Source: Limnoraphis robusta CS-951
Lineage (GTDB): Bacteria > Cyanobacteriota > Cyanobacteriia > Cyanobacteriales > Microcoleaceae
DNA length: 20,173 nucleotides
Assembly (NCBI RefSeq): GCF_000972705.2
Contig: NZ_LATL02000323.1
Location: forward strand, 1 to 20,173
Reading direction: 5' to 3'
Part shown: positions 6,430 through 14,436 of the stretch, in pieces
How the letters are laid out: the number at the start of each line of letters is the position of its first letter
How positions within the stretch are numbered: the stretch's first letter is position 1
Notes under the pieces: generated by a model
Database searches by the model: none
Told to the model about the DNA's origin: nothing
What the model saw: the letters and a program-made list of their open reading frames with translations, nothing else
Program-made: the position numbers and the translations under genes

Positions 6430-8286
6430 ATGATGAAAAGATTTTTTCTGCTGTGCTTATTCTTAATTGGGCTTGGCTGGGCCGTGTCTAGTTTCTCCGG
6501 TTTGGCTGCCCGAGGCACATATGATTCGATTGTACTAGACTTTCGCGAAGAGATTGGGCAAGCTGAGATTACGAATCAAATTCAGGCGATCGCTCAAAAG
6601 TATCAAGTGATTCCCTATCTCAACAGCGAATTCTCAACATCCGACAATATTTACATTGTTCGCGGTAACAAGCAACTGCTCAAATCCTTGAGAAAAGCTC
6701 AAGCGAAGAACACCGAATACATCGAACCCAACTATATCTACTCTATCGGTTACAGTACAGACTTCGACAACGGCGTACTCTATGATGCTGTTCCTAGCAC
6801 TGATGCTGTTCCCTTTTATGGTAGCATTCCCAACGATCCCCTTTACGGTCAACAGTGGAACCTCCGCAGTATCAATATCGAAACCGCTTGGAGTGAAACT
6901 CATGGCGAAGGCGTAACTGTAGCCGTGATTGATACTGGAGTCAGTCAAGTTCCTGATTTAAAAGATACGGAATTCGTGGGCGGCTACGATTTTGTTAATG
7001 ATCGCACGGAAGCGTCCGATGATAACGGTCATGGTACCCACGTCGCTGGAACGGTTGCCCAATCAACGAATAACGGTTACGGTGTGGCTGGAGTTGCCTA
7101 CAACGCGAAAATCATGCCGTTAAAAGTCTTAAGCGCAGGCGGTGGCGGTACGGTTGCTGATATTGCCGAAGCGATTAAATTTGCGGCGGACAATGGCGCT
7201 GACGTGATTAACATGAGTCTTGGTGGTGGCGGTGAAAGCCAGTTAATGCAAGAGGCGATTGATTATGCTTATGACAAAGGCGTTGTCATCGTAGCTGCCG
7301 CCGGAAACTCTGGACAAAACGCAGCCGGATATCCCGCCCGTTATCCGAAAGTGATTGGCGTTGCGGCTTTAGATGCGACAGGCAAGAAAACCCCCTATTC
7401 CAATTTTGGGGCTGGGGTTGATATTGCTGCCCCGGGTGGTTTAACTGAAGATGAAAATACAGCAGGCGGTATTCTCCAAGAAACCATTGATCTGACAACA
7501 GGCGGATCAACGTTTGCTGCATTTCAGGGAACCAGTATGGCATCCCCTCACGTTGCTGGAATTGCGGCGTTAATTAAAGCATCGGGTATTACTGAACCTG
7601 AAGATGTCGCCCGTGTGATCAAAGAATCTGCCCGCAAGGTAGAAGAAGACCCCCTCAACCATTTTGGTGCAGGTCATGTAGACGCAGGAAGTGCGGTACA
7701 ACTGGCGCTGAAAGGACAAATTACCTTCCGTGACTTCTTCCGATGGTTGCGCGATAGCGGTTATCTCAATCCTCGTTTTTGGATCGATGGCGGCGCTGTG
7801 GCGTTATTACCGAAGATTGGCATGGTGTTGGGTTCTTATTTATTGGCTTGGTTCCTGCGAAATTACTTCCCCTTCCAATGGAGTTTTTCCATGATGAGTG
7901 GCTTGGTTGCAGGTTCTAGCGGTTTATTTTTCCTACGAGGATTCTATATCTTTGATCTTCCTCAATGGCCGATGCGAATGATGGGAAGTTCGCTGCCAGA
8001 ATTGGGAAATGCGATCGCTGGAAATAGTCTATTAAACCCGATTTTTGCTAGTGTATTTATTCCGGCAATTCTCGTTGTTTTGTTCCTCGGACATCCAACT
8101 TGGAAATGGATCGCCATTGGTACGACTATCGGGGTTGCCAGTTGTTTAGGAGTTTCGGCGTTTATTTCTCCGGCTGTTTGGGGATTGGGTTCGGGAATAG
8201 TCGCCCAAGGTTTCCTCGCCGTTAATGCTTTGTTGTGTTTAGGATTGGCGTCTTTAGCCCTAAAAGCTGAAACAAGGACAATATAA
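6430..8286 (+). CDS. Subtilisin-like S8 serine protease with C-terminal multi-helix membrane domain
   Basis: The 618-aa product has a signal or anchor segment (residues 5-27) and a propeptide-like region (about 30-110). The peptidase S8 domain has its full triad: D168 in VAVIDTGVS, H201 in NGHGTHVAG and S369 in GTSMASPHVAG, with oxyanion N293 in AAAGNSG. After the catalytic domain (to about 430) come about five hydrophobic helices (residues 455-615), an unusual addition to a subtilase. The enzyme is therefore probably fixed in a membrane with its catalytic domain on the outer or luminal side. The ATG has AGGA 6 bp upstream. The next gene starts 3 bp after the stop, so the two are probably co-transcribed. 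Substrate unknown. Confidence 0.93.
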   Translation: MMKRFFLLCLFLIGLGWAVSSFSGLAARGTYDSIVLDFREEIGQAEITNQIQAIAQKYQVIPYLNSEFSTSDNIYIVRGNKQLLKSLRKAQAKNTEYIEPNYIYSIGYSTDFDNGVLYDAVPSTDAVPFYGSIPNDPLYGQQWNLRSINIETAWSETHGEGVTVAVIDTGVSQVPDLKDTEFVGGYDFVNDRTEASDDNGHGTHVAGTVAQSTNNGYGVAGVAYNAKIMPLKVLSAGGGGTVADIAEAIKFAADNGADVINMSLGGGGESQLMQEAIDYAYDKGVVIVAAAGNSGQNAAGYPARYPKVIGVAALDATGKKTPYSNFGAGVDIAAPGGLTEDENTAGGILQETIDLTTGGSTFAAFQGTSMASPHVAGIAALIKASGITEPEDVARVIKESARKVEEDPLNHFGAGHVDAGSAVQLALKGQITFRDFFRWLRDSGYLNPRFWIDGGAVALLPKIGMVLGSYLLAWFLRNYFPFQWSFSMMSGLVAGSSGLFFLRGFYIFDLPQWPMRMMGSSLPELGNAIAGNSLLNPIFASVFIPAILVVLFLGHPTWKWIAIGTTIGVASCLGVSAFISPAVWGLGSGIVAQGFLAVNALLCLGLASLALKAETRTI

Positions 8287-8289
8287 ACC

Positions 8290-8505
8290 ATGAAAATTCA
8301 AGGCAAAATTGAACACAAAGGGTTCGGAACTGGCGCTTGGGCGTTAGTGACGGATGACAAAACTTACGAACTTAAAGATGCGCCTTCTGACCTGAAAAAG
8401 AAGGGGTTAAAAGTAGAGGTTGAAGGTGAAGTTCGTGAGGATGTTTTTACGACTGCAATGATCGGCCCGGTGTTAGAAGTGAAAACCTTTAAAGTGAAGG
8501 AATAA
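8290..8505 (+). CDS. Small conserved protein, 71 aa, coupled to the protease
   Basis: A complete short protein (MKIQGKIEHKGFGTGAWALV) with alternating hydrophobic and charged residues, predicted to be all-beta and OB-fold-like (EVEGEVRED, GPVLEVKTFKV). There is no signal peptide or membrane segment, so it is cytoplasmic. AAGGA lies upstream, inside the protease's last codons, and the start is 3 bp past the protease stop, implying translational coupling. A role as partner or accessory factor of the protease is inferred from position only; the family function is not known to me. Confidence 0.8.
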   Translation: MKIQGKIEHKGFGTGAWALVTDDKTYELKDAPSDLKKKGLKVEVEGEVREDVFTTAMIGPVLEVKTFKVKE

Positions 8506-8534
8506 TTTCAGGGTTGGTCGTTATTGAAGGGGTT

Positions 8535-8560
8535 TGTAGTTGTATTTCGGTACAGCTACA
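8535..8560. terminator. Hairpin between convergent genes
   Basis: TGTAGTTGTA (8535-8544) pairs with TACAGCTACA (8551-8560), with one G-T pair and a 6-nt loop; outer ggg and ccc add to the stem. It lies between the plus-strand gene ending at 8505 and the minus-strand gene ending at 8589, so it could stop transcription both ways. There is no strong T-run. Confidence 0.45.
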
Positions 8561-8588
8561 GCCCTGACTAGAGTTATCGATAAAACCT

Positions 8589-9002
8589 TTAGGGAAGTTT
8601 GTAGCTTGCAACTCGGATGATTAATTTTCCTTCTTTTGGGTTGCGAGTAAAAATAAAAGCACCTGATGCTTCTTCACCCCCAGAGAGATAGTCTATTTGT
8701 TGTTCGCCTGCTTGTTGAATATTTTCCTCTTCGATTTGAAGTTCTGCAAGAATTTGAACAGCAGTTGCGGTTTCGCCTCCTGTATTAGAAACCGTGAAGG
8801 GAACATAAAATTGAGTTCCAAACTGGCGAATTTCTTGCTCGACTATCACGGACAAAATGGGAGGTTGATCTTCTTGAACTTTCCATTGATAAAGAATCAG
8901 AAATATTAGCAATCCTAGAATAGAAATTGCAATTCCAAAGCTTAAACGTTCAGGAAAAGAACGACGTTGAATCGGTTTGGAATTGGGATCACTTTCACTC
9001 AT
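8589..9002 (-). CDS. TIGR02588 family protein
   Basis: This 137-aa protein starts at the ATG at 9002 (MSESDPNSKPIQRR), which overlaps the TGA of the upstream gene by 4 bp (ATGA). The longer open frame to 9080 lies inside that gene and is rejected. It has a basic N-terminus, one transmembrane helix (about residues 22-40, FGIAISILGLLIFLILY) and a beta-rich domain of about 90 residues with FTVSNTGGETATAV, like a small Ig-type fold. TIGR02588 proteins are known as the constant partner of TIGR02587 membrane proteins in a two-gene operon. The order, overlap, size and topology fit that family. Function is unknown. Confidence 0.8.
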   Translation of the reverse strand: MSESDPNSKPIQRRSFPERLSFGIAISILGLLIFLILYQWKVQEDQPPILSVIVEQEIRQFGTQFYVPFTVSNTGGETATAVQILAELQIEEENIQQAGEQQIDYLSGGEEASGAFIFTRNPKEGKLIIRVASYKLP

Positions 9003-9901
9003 ACGGCTAAACGTCCTGCTGCACCACCAATACTTGCGGGAAGTCCTAATAAAATAGTATAACGCATCCAGAGAAACCAAGGATCAGCGAAACTTAATTT
9101 TTGAAAAAACAACAACATTAGAACGGAAGCTAATAGAGAAATTAAGTAAGAGAAAATCGTTTCACTTTCGGGGGCTTGAAAGAGTCCTTGGTGCTGTCTA
9201 CGTTCTTTCTGTCGAGAAAAACCAGCCACGAAAACAATCATATAGGAAATGAGTAAAGATGCAAAAATAATGGCAATTAGCCAAGGCGGAGAAGACGCAA
9301 CGCCTAATTCCGTGACTTCATCTGTCGGTGCAATACTAAAAGCAATAATCATGGCTCCCGTCATTGTTCCACTTAAGTCGGATAATGTATCATTAACTCT
9401 TGCTTTTTTAGAGCTTTTCTTGAAAGTAGAATGTTGATTTTTATCTTGATCATCTGAAGAATTATTCGGCTCATCTTCACTCAAAATCAATCGACTCAAA
9501 GCCACACCGATTGCAAAAGGAACACTCTCGAATATAATTTTTCCTAAAGCTTCTTCTAAAGACGTTTGTAAGGTAATTCGCTGTAACAGAATCATAATCA
9601 GGGTAGCACAGACAACTGCAATTGCCAAAGCTTCTATACTCTCAAAAAAAGCATCACTGAAGGTCTTTCGTTTTTTTCGCCGAAAGCCTTCAATCCGATT
9701 AAAAAATAAAACAACACAGTAGGTTACTGCTAAAATACAGAGCATCAAAGGAGGCTGTAAATAAGAACCTGCTTGCCAAACTTCAAAGGTATATAGTAAC
9801 GGAATTCCAAAGAGGAAACCTCCGGCTGCTCCTCGAATAATATCATTAATTTCTTTTTGCCAAACCGGATTTAGTCGTAGATTATGGATCTTTTTGATCA
9901 T
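8999..9901 (-). CDS. TIGR02587 family integral membrane protein
   Basis: The 300-aa product has about seven or eight hydrophobic helices, including GGFLFGIPLLYTFEVW, LMLCILAVTYCVVLFF, ALAIAVVCATLIMILL and IFASLLISYMIVFVAGF. A hydrophilic loop sits in the middle (about residues 143-170, DEPNNSSDDQDKNQHS). This is the larger half of the TIGR02587/TIGR02588 two-gene operon, of unknown function. An in-frame TGA 15 bp upstream fixes the start at the ATG at 9901. A perfect minus-strand TATAAT lies about 90 bp upstream, giving a plausible leader that includes an unused AAGGAGAGG tract. It overlaps its partner by 4 bp. Confidence 0.83.
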   Translation of the reverse strand: MIKKIHNLRLNPVWQKEINDIIRGAAGGFLFGIPLLYTFEVWQAGSYLQPPLMLCILAVTYCVVLFFNRIEGFRRKKRKTFSDAFFESIEALAIAVVCATLIMILLQRITLQTSLEEALGKIIFESVPFAIGVALSRLILSEDEPNNSSDDQDKNQHSTFKKSSKKARVNDTLSDLSGTMTGAMIIAFSIAPTDEVTELGVASSPPWLIAIIFASLLISYMIVFVAGFSRQKERRQHQGLFQAPESETIFSYLISLLASVLMLLFFQKLSFADPWFLWMRYTILLGLPASIGGAAGRLAV

Positions 9902-9991
9902 TGACTCAATTCGTCAACCGTGATGTGAGTTTTTCCTCTCCTTGAGATCGACTGAGATTAATCGCTTGATCTGAGTAGAGATAATCTTTTT

Positions 9992-9997
9992 ATTATA
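9992..9997 (-). promoter_or_regulatory. Possible -10 element for the TIGR02587/TIGR02588 operon
   Basis: The minus strand reads TATAAT here, about 90 bp before the start of the TIGR02587 gene. No good -35 hexamer is found at the usual distance. The rest of the spacer 9902-10409 is AT-rich without a credible gene, except for the terminator described separately. Confidence 0.35.
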
Positions 9998-10164
9998 CCC
10001 CGACTAAAATTGCTTGTGTTAATCAAGTTAGAGTTGGTTTACTGTAAAGCATTGGCCTGACTCTATCTTATCAAATAGTCCATAGGGCTGAATTGTATTA
10101 AAATTTATTCAAGAAAAAGATCAAGAATCCCTAGATAAAATTCACTGAACAAGAGAATTTAACG

Positions 10165-10192
10165 ATCAAAAAACTCGGCAAACCTGAGTTAA
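10165..10192 (-). terminator. Orphan intrinsic terminator on the minus strand
   Basis: On the minus strand, AACTCAGG, a TTTG loop and CCGAGTT form a stem of seven pairs with one bulged base (10190 to 10172), followed at once by a run of T. This is a textbook intrinsic terminator. No protein gene ends there: the nearest minus-strand gene starts downstream at 9901, and the region upstream to 10409 has no convincing ORF. It may end a small RNA or be an attenuator in a long leader. Confidence 0.55.
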
Positions 10193-10409
10193 TTTTGGGT
10201 GAATCAAAGTTTGATAATGTTCTTTAATGACATCACTCCTTAAATCAGGGATGAACCGGAAATCTTCAGTTTCTCAAAGAAGCGGCTGATTGATTCACAA
10301 GTCGTTGACTGTAGATGACGATATACAAAATTAGGCAAACCAATGATAAACTAATTTATCTGATTCTCTAAAATTTTTGCAGTACACTAAAAAAAAGTAA
10401 TACAGAGCA

Positions 10410-12008
10410 ATGATAAACCGGAACAGAATCAACTCAAAAAAGGATCGTCAAGCCTCTCAGCGTCGCCTTTTGACAACATTGAAACGCAGTTTAAGTAGCA
10501 GTTATGGGCTATTGTTACTGTTAATTCCGCTTGTACCAACTCTAGCGATCGCAGCAGAAGAAGCGACAACCAAGCCATCAGGATTTCTCGGTTTGCTGGA
10601 TGCGGTGTTTTCCCAGATGGTGAACTTTCTCGCCCAAATCTTCTTCTTGGAAATCTTCGGTTTTCCCTTTATTGTATTGTGGTTGATGATCGGGGCAATT
10701 TTCTTCACACTGCGGATGGGTTTTGTCAATATTCGCGCCTTTAAACACGCAATTGATGTCGTCACAGGTAAATATGATAACCCTGATGATGAAGGGGATG
10801 TTTCCCACTTCCAAGCCCTCGCTACCGCCCTCTCGGGAACCGTTGGACTGGGAAATATTGCTGGGGTTGCGATCGCGGTACAAGTCGGTGGCCCTGGGGC
10901 GATTTTTTGGATGACGCTGGGCGGCTTTTTTGGGATGTCGAGTAAATTTGTTGAATGCAGTCTCGCCCAAATGTATCGCCGCATCCAACCGGATGGCACC
11001 GTTGCAGGCGGACCGATGTATTATCTATCCAAAGGCTTAGGTGAACGAGGTTTACGCCCTCTCGGAAATGGACTGGCGATATTATTTGCTATTCTCTGCA
11101 TTTTAGCCAGTATGGGCGGCGGAAATATGTTCCAGGCGAACCAAGCTTATGCCGCATTAGCCGGGATTATTCCGGCTTTACCCAATTGGGTTTTTGGATT
11201 AGTTGTAGCGGCATTAGTTGGGTTTGTAATTATTGGAGGAATTCATCGAATTGCATCGGTTACGGCGAGATTAGTTCCGGCAATGGCAGTCATTTATGTA
11301 TTGGTTTGTTTGTGGATTTTATTAAGCAATTTAATCGAAATTCCGGCGGCATTCGGCACTATTATTACACAAGCTTTTGCTCCCGAAGCTGTCGGCGGCG
11401 GGTTTATCGGAACATTAGTTCAAGGGGTGCGACGCAGTGCTTTTTCTAACGAAGCCGGAATGGGTTCAGCCGCGATCGCCCATTCAGCCGCCCGTACCGA
11501 TGAACCGTTACGAGAAGGAATTGTCGCCTTACTTGAACCGTTTATCGATACCATTGTCATCTGCAATTTAACAGGTTTAACGATTGTGATTACAGGTGTT
11601 TATCGCAATACCACTGCAACGGAATTAAATGGCGTTGAATTGACGGCGGCGGCGTTTAGTTCGGTGATCAGTTGGTTTCCAATTATTTTAGCCATTGCAG
11701 TCGTTTTATTTGCTTTTTCAACGATGATTTCTTGGAGTTATTACGGCGAAAAAGCTTGGGGTTATCTGTTTGGTGCAGCCAGTGTAATTATTTATAAAGC
11801 CATTTATGTCGCCTGTGTGTTTATTGGTTCAGTTGTGAATTTAGGCTCAGTGTTGGATTTTAGCGATATGATGTTGCTCGCAATGGCATTTCCTAACTTG
11901 CTAGGCTGCTATATATTATCAGGAAAACTCGCATCTGCACTCAGCGATTATATGAACCGTCTCAACTCAGGACAAATGCCTGTTTATTCTCGAGAAACCT
12001 CTAGTTAA
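10410..12008 (+). CDS. Alanine/glycine:cation symporter (AGCS family)
   Basis: AGCS transporters bring alanine or glycine into the cell with sodium or protons across the cytoplasmic membrane. The 532-aa product shows family hallmarks: GTVGLGNIAGVAIAV (from G143), GGPGAIFWM, KFVECSLAQMYR, GGPMYYLSKGL, RRSAFSNEAGMGSAAIAHSA and FAFSTMISWSYYGEKAWGY, with about eleven membrane helices. It is slightly longer than many bacterial members because of a basic leader plus a signal-like helix (LLLLLIPLVPTLAIAAEEA) before the core, a form I associate with cyanobacterial homologues. The Shine-Dalgarno signal is weak. It stands alone with a 400-bp or longer upstream spacer. Substrate (alanine versus glycine) cannot be told from sequence. 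Confidence 0.93.
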   Translation: MINRNRINSKKDRQASQRRLLTTLKRSLSSSYGLLLLLIPLVPTLAIAAEEATTKPSGFLGLLDAVFSQMVNFLAQIFFLEIFGFPFIVLWLMIGAIFFTLRMGFVNIRAFKHAIDVVTGKYDNPDDEGDVSHFQALATALSGTVGLGNIAGVAIAVQVGGPGAIFWMTLGGFFGMSSKFVECSLAQMYRRIQPDGTVAGGPMYYLSKGLGERGLRPLGNGLAILFAILCILASMGGGNMFQANQAYAALAGIIPALPNWVFGLVVAALVGFVIIGGIHRIASVTARLVPAMAVIYVLVCLWILLSNLIEIPAAFGTIITQAFAPEAVGGGFIGTLVQGVRRSAFSNEAGMGSAAIAHSAARTDEPLREGIVALLEPFIDTIVICNLTGLTIVITGVYRNTTATELNGVELTAAAFSSVISWFPIILAIAVVLFAFSTMISWSYYGEKAWGYLFGAASVIIYKAIYVACVFIGSVVNLGSVLDFSDMMLLAMAFPNLLGCYILSGKLASALSDYMNRLNSGQMPVYSRETSS

Positions 12009-12019
12009 TCCCTATTTTT

Positions 12020-12052
12020 CTGTAAAGGCGTGCCATCAGCACGTCTCTACAG
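12020..12052. repeat. Palindromic repeat or terminator after the symporter
   Basis: CTGTAAAGGCGTGC and GCACGTCTCTACAG face each other around a 5-nt loop. The ctgta/tacag and cgtgc/gcacg parts pair perfectly and the middle pairs partly. Palindromes of the GTAGAGACGTGC type are common in cyanobacterial spacers. It sits 12 bp after the symporter stop and may end its transcript. The remainder of the spacer, to 12180, holds only an open N-terminal extension of the next frame that I do not believe is translated. Confidence 0.5.
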
Positions 12053-12180
12053 CCGCCAATTTATTCCTAAAGTTAGAGAAAATCTTGACGATTTATCGAA
12101 GTTCCCTCAAACGATAGATGAAAAACCTTGTGCTTTTTTGGTGTAATGGTTGTGATGACTCCAGAAAAAGGTTTTTATTT

Positions 12181-12717
12181 ATGCCTAAGATCAATATTGG
12201 TTTAACAGACGAACAACGTCAAGGTGTGATTGAATTATTGAATGTTAGTTTAGCAGATATGTATCTGCTGTTAATTAAAACCAAAAAATATCATTGGGAT
12301 GTAATTGGGCCTCAATTCCGCACGCTACATGAACTGTGGGGAGAACACTACGAAGCTTTAACTGTTAGTATTGATGCTACAGCCGAACGTACACGGATGT
12401 TAGGCGGTTATCCGATTGGTACTGCACAAGGATTTTTAGATAAAGCAAGCATTCGAGAACACGCTGGAGATTTGCCGAATGCGAACGAAATGGTACTACG
12501 TTTAGTCAACGATCACGAACAAATTATTCGGAATTTACGCGAAAATATTGATCGCTGTTCTGAAGAATTCCATGATGAAGGAACGGCTGATTTCTTAACG
12601 GGATTGATGGAACAACATGAAGAAATGGCGTGGATGTTGCGTTCTTTCCTAGAGGGAGAACAGTTAGAACCGAGCGGCAAAATTCCGAGCGATCGCATTA
12701 AAGCTGGAATGAAGTAA
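12181..12717 (+). CDS. dps: Dps family ferritin-like protein
   Basis: Dps proteins form 12-subunit shells that oxidise and store iron and protect DNA from peroxide. The 178-aa product keeps the inter-subunit ferroxidase residues: H38 in KKYHWDV, H50 in TLHELW, and D65 and E69 in SIDATAERT. The frame is open 21 codons further upstream, but MPKINIGLTDEQ is a typical Dps start and has AAGG about 11 bp before it, so 12181 is chosen. The four-helix length is normal, with a slightly long C-terminal tail (EPSGKIPSDRIKAGMK). A good terminator follows. Probably induced by stress or iron, but I see no clear operator. Confidence 0.94.
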   Translation: MPKINIGLTDEQRQGVIELLNVSLADMYLLLIKTKKYHWDVIGPQFRTLHELWGEHYEALTVSIDATAERTRMLGGYPIGTAQGFLDKASIREHAGDLPNANEMVLRLVNDHEQIIRNLRENIDRCSEEFHDEGTADFLTGLMEQHEEMAWMLRSFLEGEQLEPSGKIPSDRIKAGMK

Positions 12718-12798
12718 GATTCAGGTGCTAATACCAATTAGGCTGGAATTAGTGATTGATGCCTAATTTAAGCTTGAAGTTTGGAGTCAGAAACTTTG

Positions 12799-12817
12799 AG
12801 TCTGGCTTCAGACTTTT
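12799..12817 (+). terminator. Intrinsic terminator after dps
   Basis: AGTCTG (12799-12804), the loop GCTT and CAGACT (12809-12814) form a perfect 6-bp stem followed by TTT. It lies 80 bp after the dps stop and before the rhomboid gene. Confidence 0.55.
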
Positions 12818-12864
12818 GAAAATAATTCGGTTCATCTCAAACTAGACATTTTCATCAAAAACGC

Positions 12865-13590
12865 ATGGTTCCATTAAAAGACGAAAATCCGATTCACATT
12901 ACACCAATTGTTACCTATGTTCTCATTGGTTTAAATGTTCTGATATTTTTGATCGAGTTAATTTTATCACCGGATCAACTGAATAATTTCTTTCATCTCT
13001 TTGCCGTTGTTCCCCAAGAGTTATCCGCCAGTTTTAACGGAATTTCAGTTCATCAACCTGTTCCTGAGTTTTTGACTCTGTTTACCTCTCAGTTTCTTCA
13101 CGCTAGCTTTATTCACGTTGGCTTTAATATGTTATTTCTGTGGATTTTTGGAAATAACATCGAAGAAGAACTTGGAGGCGTTAAATTTATCATTTTCTAC
13201 TTAACTTGTGGGGCTTTGGCAGCTCTTTCTCAATATATTTTAGCAACAGAATCAGCGATTCCTTCTTTGGGGGCGAGTGGTGCAATTGCTGGGGTAATGG
13301 GGGCTTATATTCTGAAGTTTCCCAAAGTGAGAATATTAACCTTAATTCCTCTGGGAATCTTCTTTTACACTATCCGAGTTCCCGCCTTTCTTTTCTTAGG
13401 ATTTTGGTTTGTTCAACAAGCTTTTAGCGGAATTTCTATGTTAGAAGTTCAAACCGCAGTCGGAATGGATAGCGGCGGTGTTGCCTATTGGGCGCACGCA
13501 GGCGGCTTTATCTTTGGTGCAGTATTAGCGTTCTTATTAGGGTTATTTTCCCGCACCTCTTACAACGAAGATTCGATAGTAGATTGGTAG
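12865..13590 (+). CDS. Rhomboid family intramembrane serine protease
   Basis: Rhomboids cleave membrane proteins within the lipid bilayer using a Ser-His dyad. The 241-aa protein has about six or seven hydrophobic helices. The dyad is present: S138 in the GxSG motif LGASGAIAG and H211 in AYWAHAGGF. The L1-loop/TM2 pattern FLHASFIHVGFNMLFLW provides the conserved His and Asn of the oxyanion site, and helix 6 carries the glycine-rich GGFIFGAVLAF. The typical cyanobacterial N-terminus MVPLKDENP supports the ATG at 12865, although no clear ribosome binding site precedes it. Substrate unknown. Confidence 0.94.
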   Translation: MVPLKDENPIHITPIVTYVLIGLNVLIFLIELILSPDQLNNFFHLFAVVPQELSASFNGISVHQPVPEFLTLFTSQFLHASFIHVGFNMLFLWIFGNNIEEELGGVKFIIFYLTCGALAALSQYILATESAIPSLGASGAIAGVMGAYILKFPKVRILTLIPLGIFFYTIRVPAFLFLGFWFVQQAFSGISMLEVQTAVGMDSGGVAYWAHAGGFIFGAVLAFLLGLFSRTSYNEDSIVDW

Positions 13591-13603
13591 TTTAATAGCA
13601 ATT

Positions 13604-13641
13604 AAAACTCTCTTTTAAATCGCTACAAAAATTAGAGTTTT
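13604..13641. terminator. Inverted repeat after the rhomboid gene
   Basis: AAAACTCT (13604-13611) and AGAGTTTT (13634-13641) are perfect inverted repeats around a 22-nt loop, with T-runs on either strand. This may be a bidirectional terminator between convergent genes, although the loop is long. Confidence 0.4.
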
Positions 13642-13661
13642 TACCTGTATCCCAACACTCC

Positions 13662-13688
13662 AAAGGACATGATCAACTCATGTTCTTT
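13662..13688 (-). terminator. Terminator hairpin overlapping the Uma2 stop codon
   Basis: AAAGGACATG (13662-13671) and CATGTTCTTT (13679-13688) pair over ten positions with one G-T, around a 7-nt loop. On the minus strand the stem is followed by a short T-rich run. It includes the stop codon of the Uma2 gene ending at 13678. Confidence 0.45.
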
Positions 13689-14352
13689 TTTCTTGATTAA
13701 TTTCATTCGATAACTGCGATCGCACCCATTTTCTAAACTCTCGCATTCTCGCATTTTCACCTTTCTGCAAATCTGGGGTGATAAATTTTCTTAACTCTTT
13801 TACCGGAAAGGATTCAAAAGCCAAACTGGTTTCTGACTCGATATATTCTTTCCCATCCTGTAATAAATGAACGCTCAAGTTTCCATTTCGCCAACGCCAA
13901 ACCTCGGGAATACCCAGTTCCGCATAAATAGCCATTTTATCCATTGAAGAACTACTTAAATCAATTTCAATCACCAAGTCCGGTGGCGGATCTGTGCGGA
14001 GATCAATATTTAACTTTCCGCGAACTTTGGCTTCATTCTGAATATAAAAACATTCATCCGCCTCTTTACCCGCTTGTTTCGGTTGCGATCGCCATGTTGT
14101 TGACTTCAAACCCCGAATTTCCAACCCCAATTCTTCCGAAAGAACAACCACCAACCTTCCCAGCGTCCAACTGTAAGTTTCATGTTCGGGTAGAGGTGTC
14201 ATTAATTCTAACGTTCCTTTATAATAAGTTAGTCTGGGAGTCGAACGCTCTGCAAAAATCTCCAATAGTTTTTCGTAGGTTTCCCAACTGACATCATATA
14301 AAATTAGCTGATAATCTACAGAATTGGGAGGAGAGGGGATTGCTTGAACCAT
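13678..14352 (-). CDS. Uma2 family protein (PD-(D/E)XK nuclease fold)
   Basis: Uma2 (DUF820) proteins share the restriction-endonuclease fold and are strongly amplified in cyanobacteria; their role is unproven. The 224-aa protein shows the expected line-up: E49 in GTLELM, D125 and E129 in PPPDLVIEID, and K139 nearby in SMDKMAIYAE, followed by the GIPEVWRW strand that is typical of the family. The nuclease residues therefore look intact. A charged C-terminal tail (ENARMREFRKWVRSQL) extends beyond the core. It starts at the ATG at 14352 and lies downstream, on the same strand, of an Uma2 3' fragment and a toxin-antitoxin pair. Confidence 0.88.
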   Translation of the reverse strand: MVQAIPSPPNSVDYQLILYDVSWETYEKLLEIFAERSTPRLTYYKGTLELMTPLPEHETYSWTLGRLVVVLSEELGLEIRGLKSTTWRSQPKQAGKEADECFYIQNEAKVRGKLNIDLRTDPPPDLVIEIDLSSSSMDKMAIYAELGIPEVWRWRNGNLSVHLLQDGKEYIESETSLAFESFPVKELRKFITPDLQKGENARMREFRKWVRSQLSNEINQEKRT

Positions 14353-14372
14353 AATAATTTAGATAATGTTAA

Positions 14373-14435
14373 GTAGGGTGGGTGAAATTAATCCGTTAGT
14401 GTTTAACCAATTAAGTTATCGTTGATCACCCCTAC
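14373..14435. repeat. GTAGGGTGGGTGAGA palindromic element, copy 1
   Basis: Starts GTAGGGTGGGTGAAATTAA and ends in cacccctac. It shares a core (ttagtgtttaaccaattaa, then ttatcgtt) with copies at 15275-15336 and 16905-16970. The inverted ends are degraded here. It lies just beyond the stop of the Uma2 3' fragment. Confidence 0.65.
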
Positions 14436-14436
14436 A

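Noticed and set aside
9003..9080. Longer N-terminus for the TIGR02588 protein
   Set aside because: The extra codons lie inside the upstream gene in another frame; the ATGA overlap is the expected start.
10207..10233. Nine-codon minus-strand ORF MSLKNIIKL as a real gene
   Set aside because: Too short, and the AAGGAG lies only about two bases from the ATG; mentioned only as a possible leader peptide.
10311..10327. NtcA-like site (GTA...TAC) upstream of the symporter
   Set aside because: The spacer between GTA and TAC is 10 bases instead of the required 8.
10502..10999. 165-aa open frame antisense to the AGCS symporter
   Set aside because: It lies wholly inside a strongly recognised gene, with composition mirroring that gene and no domain.
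12118..12180. 21-codon N-terminal extension of dps
   Set aside because: MKNLVLFWCNGCDDSRKRF is unlike any Dps N-terminus, and the ATG at 12181 has a ribosome site and the family start.
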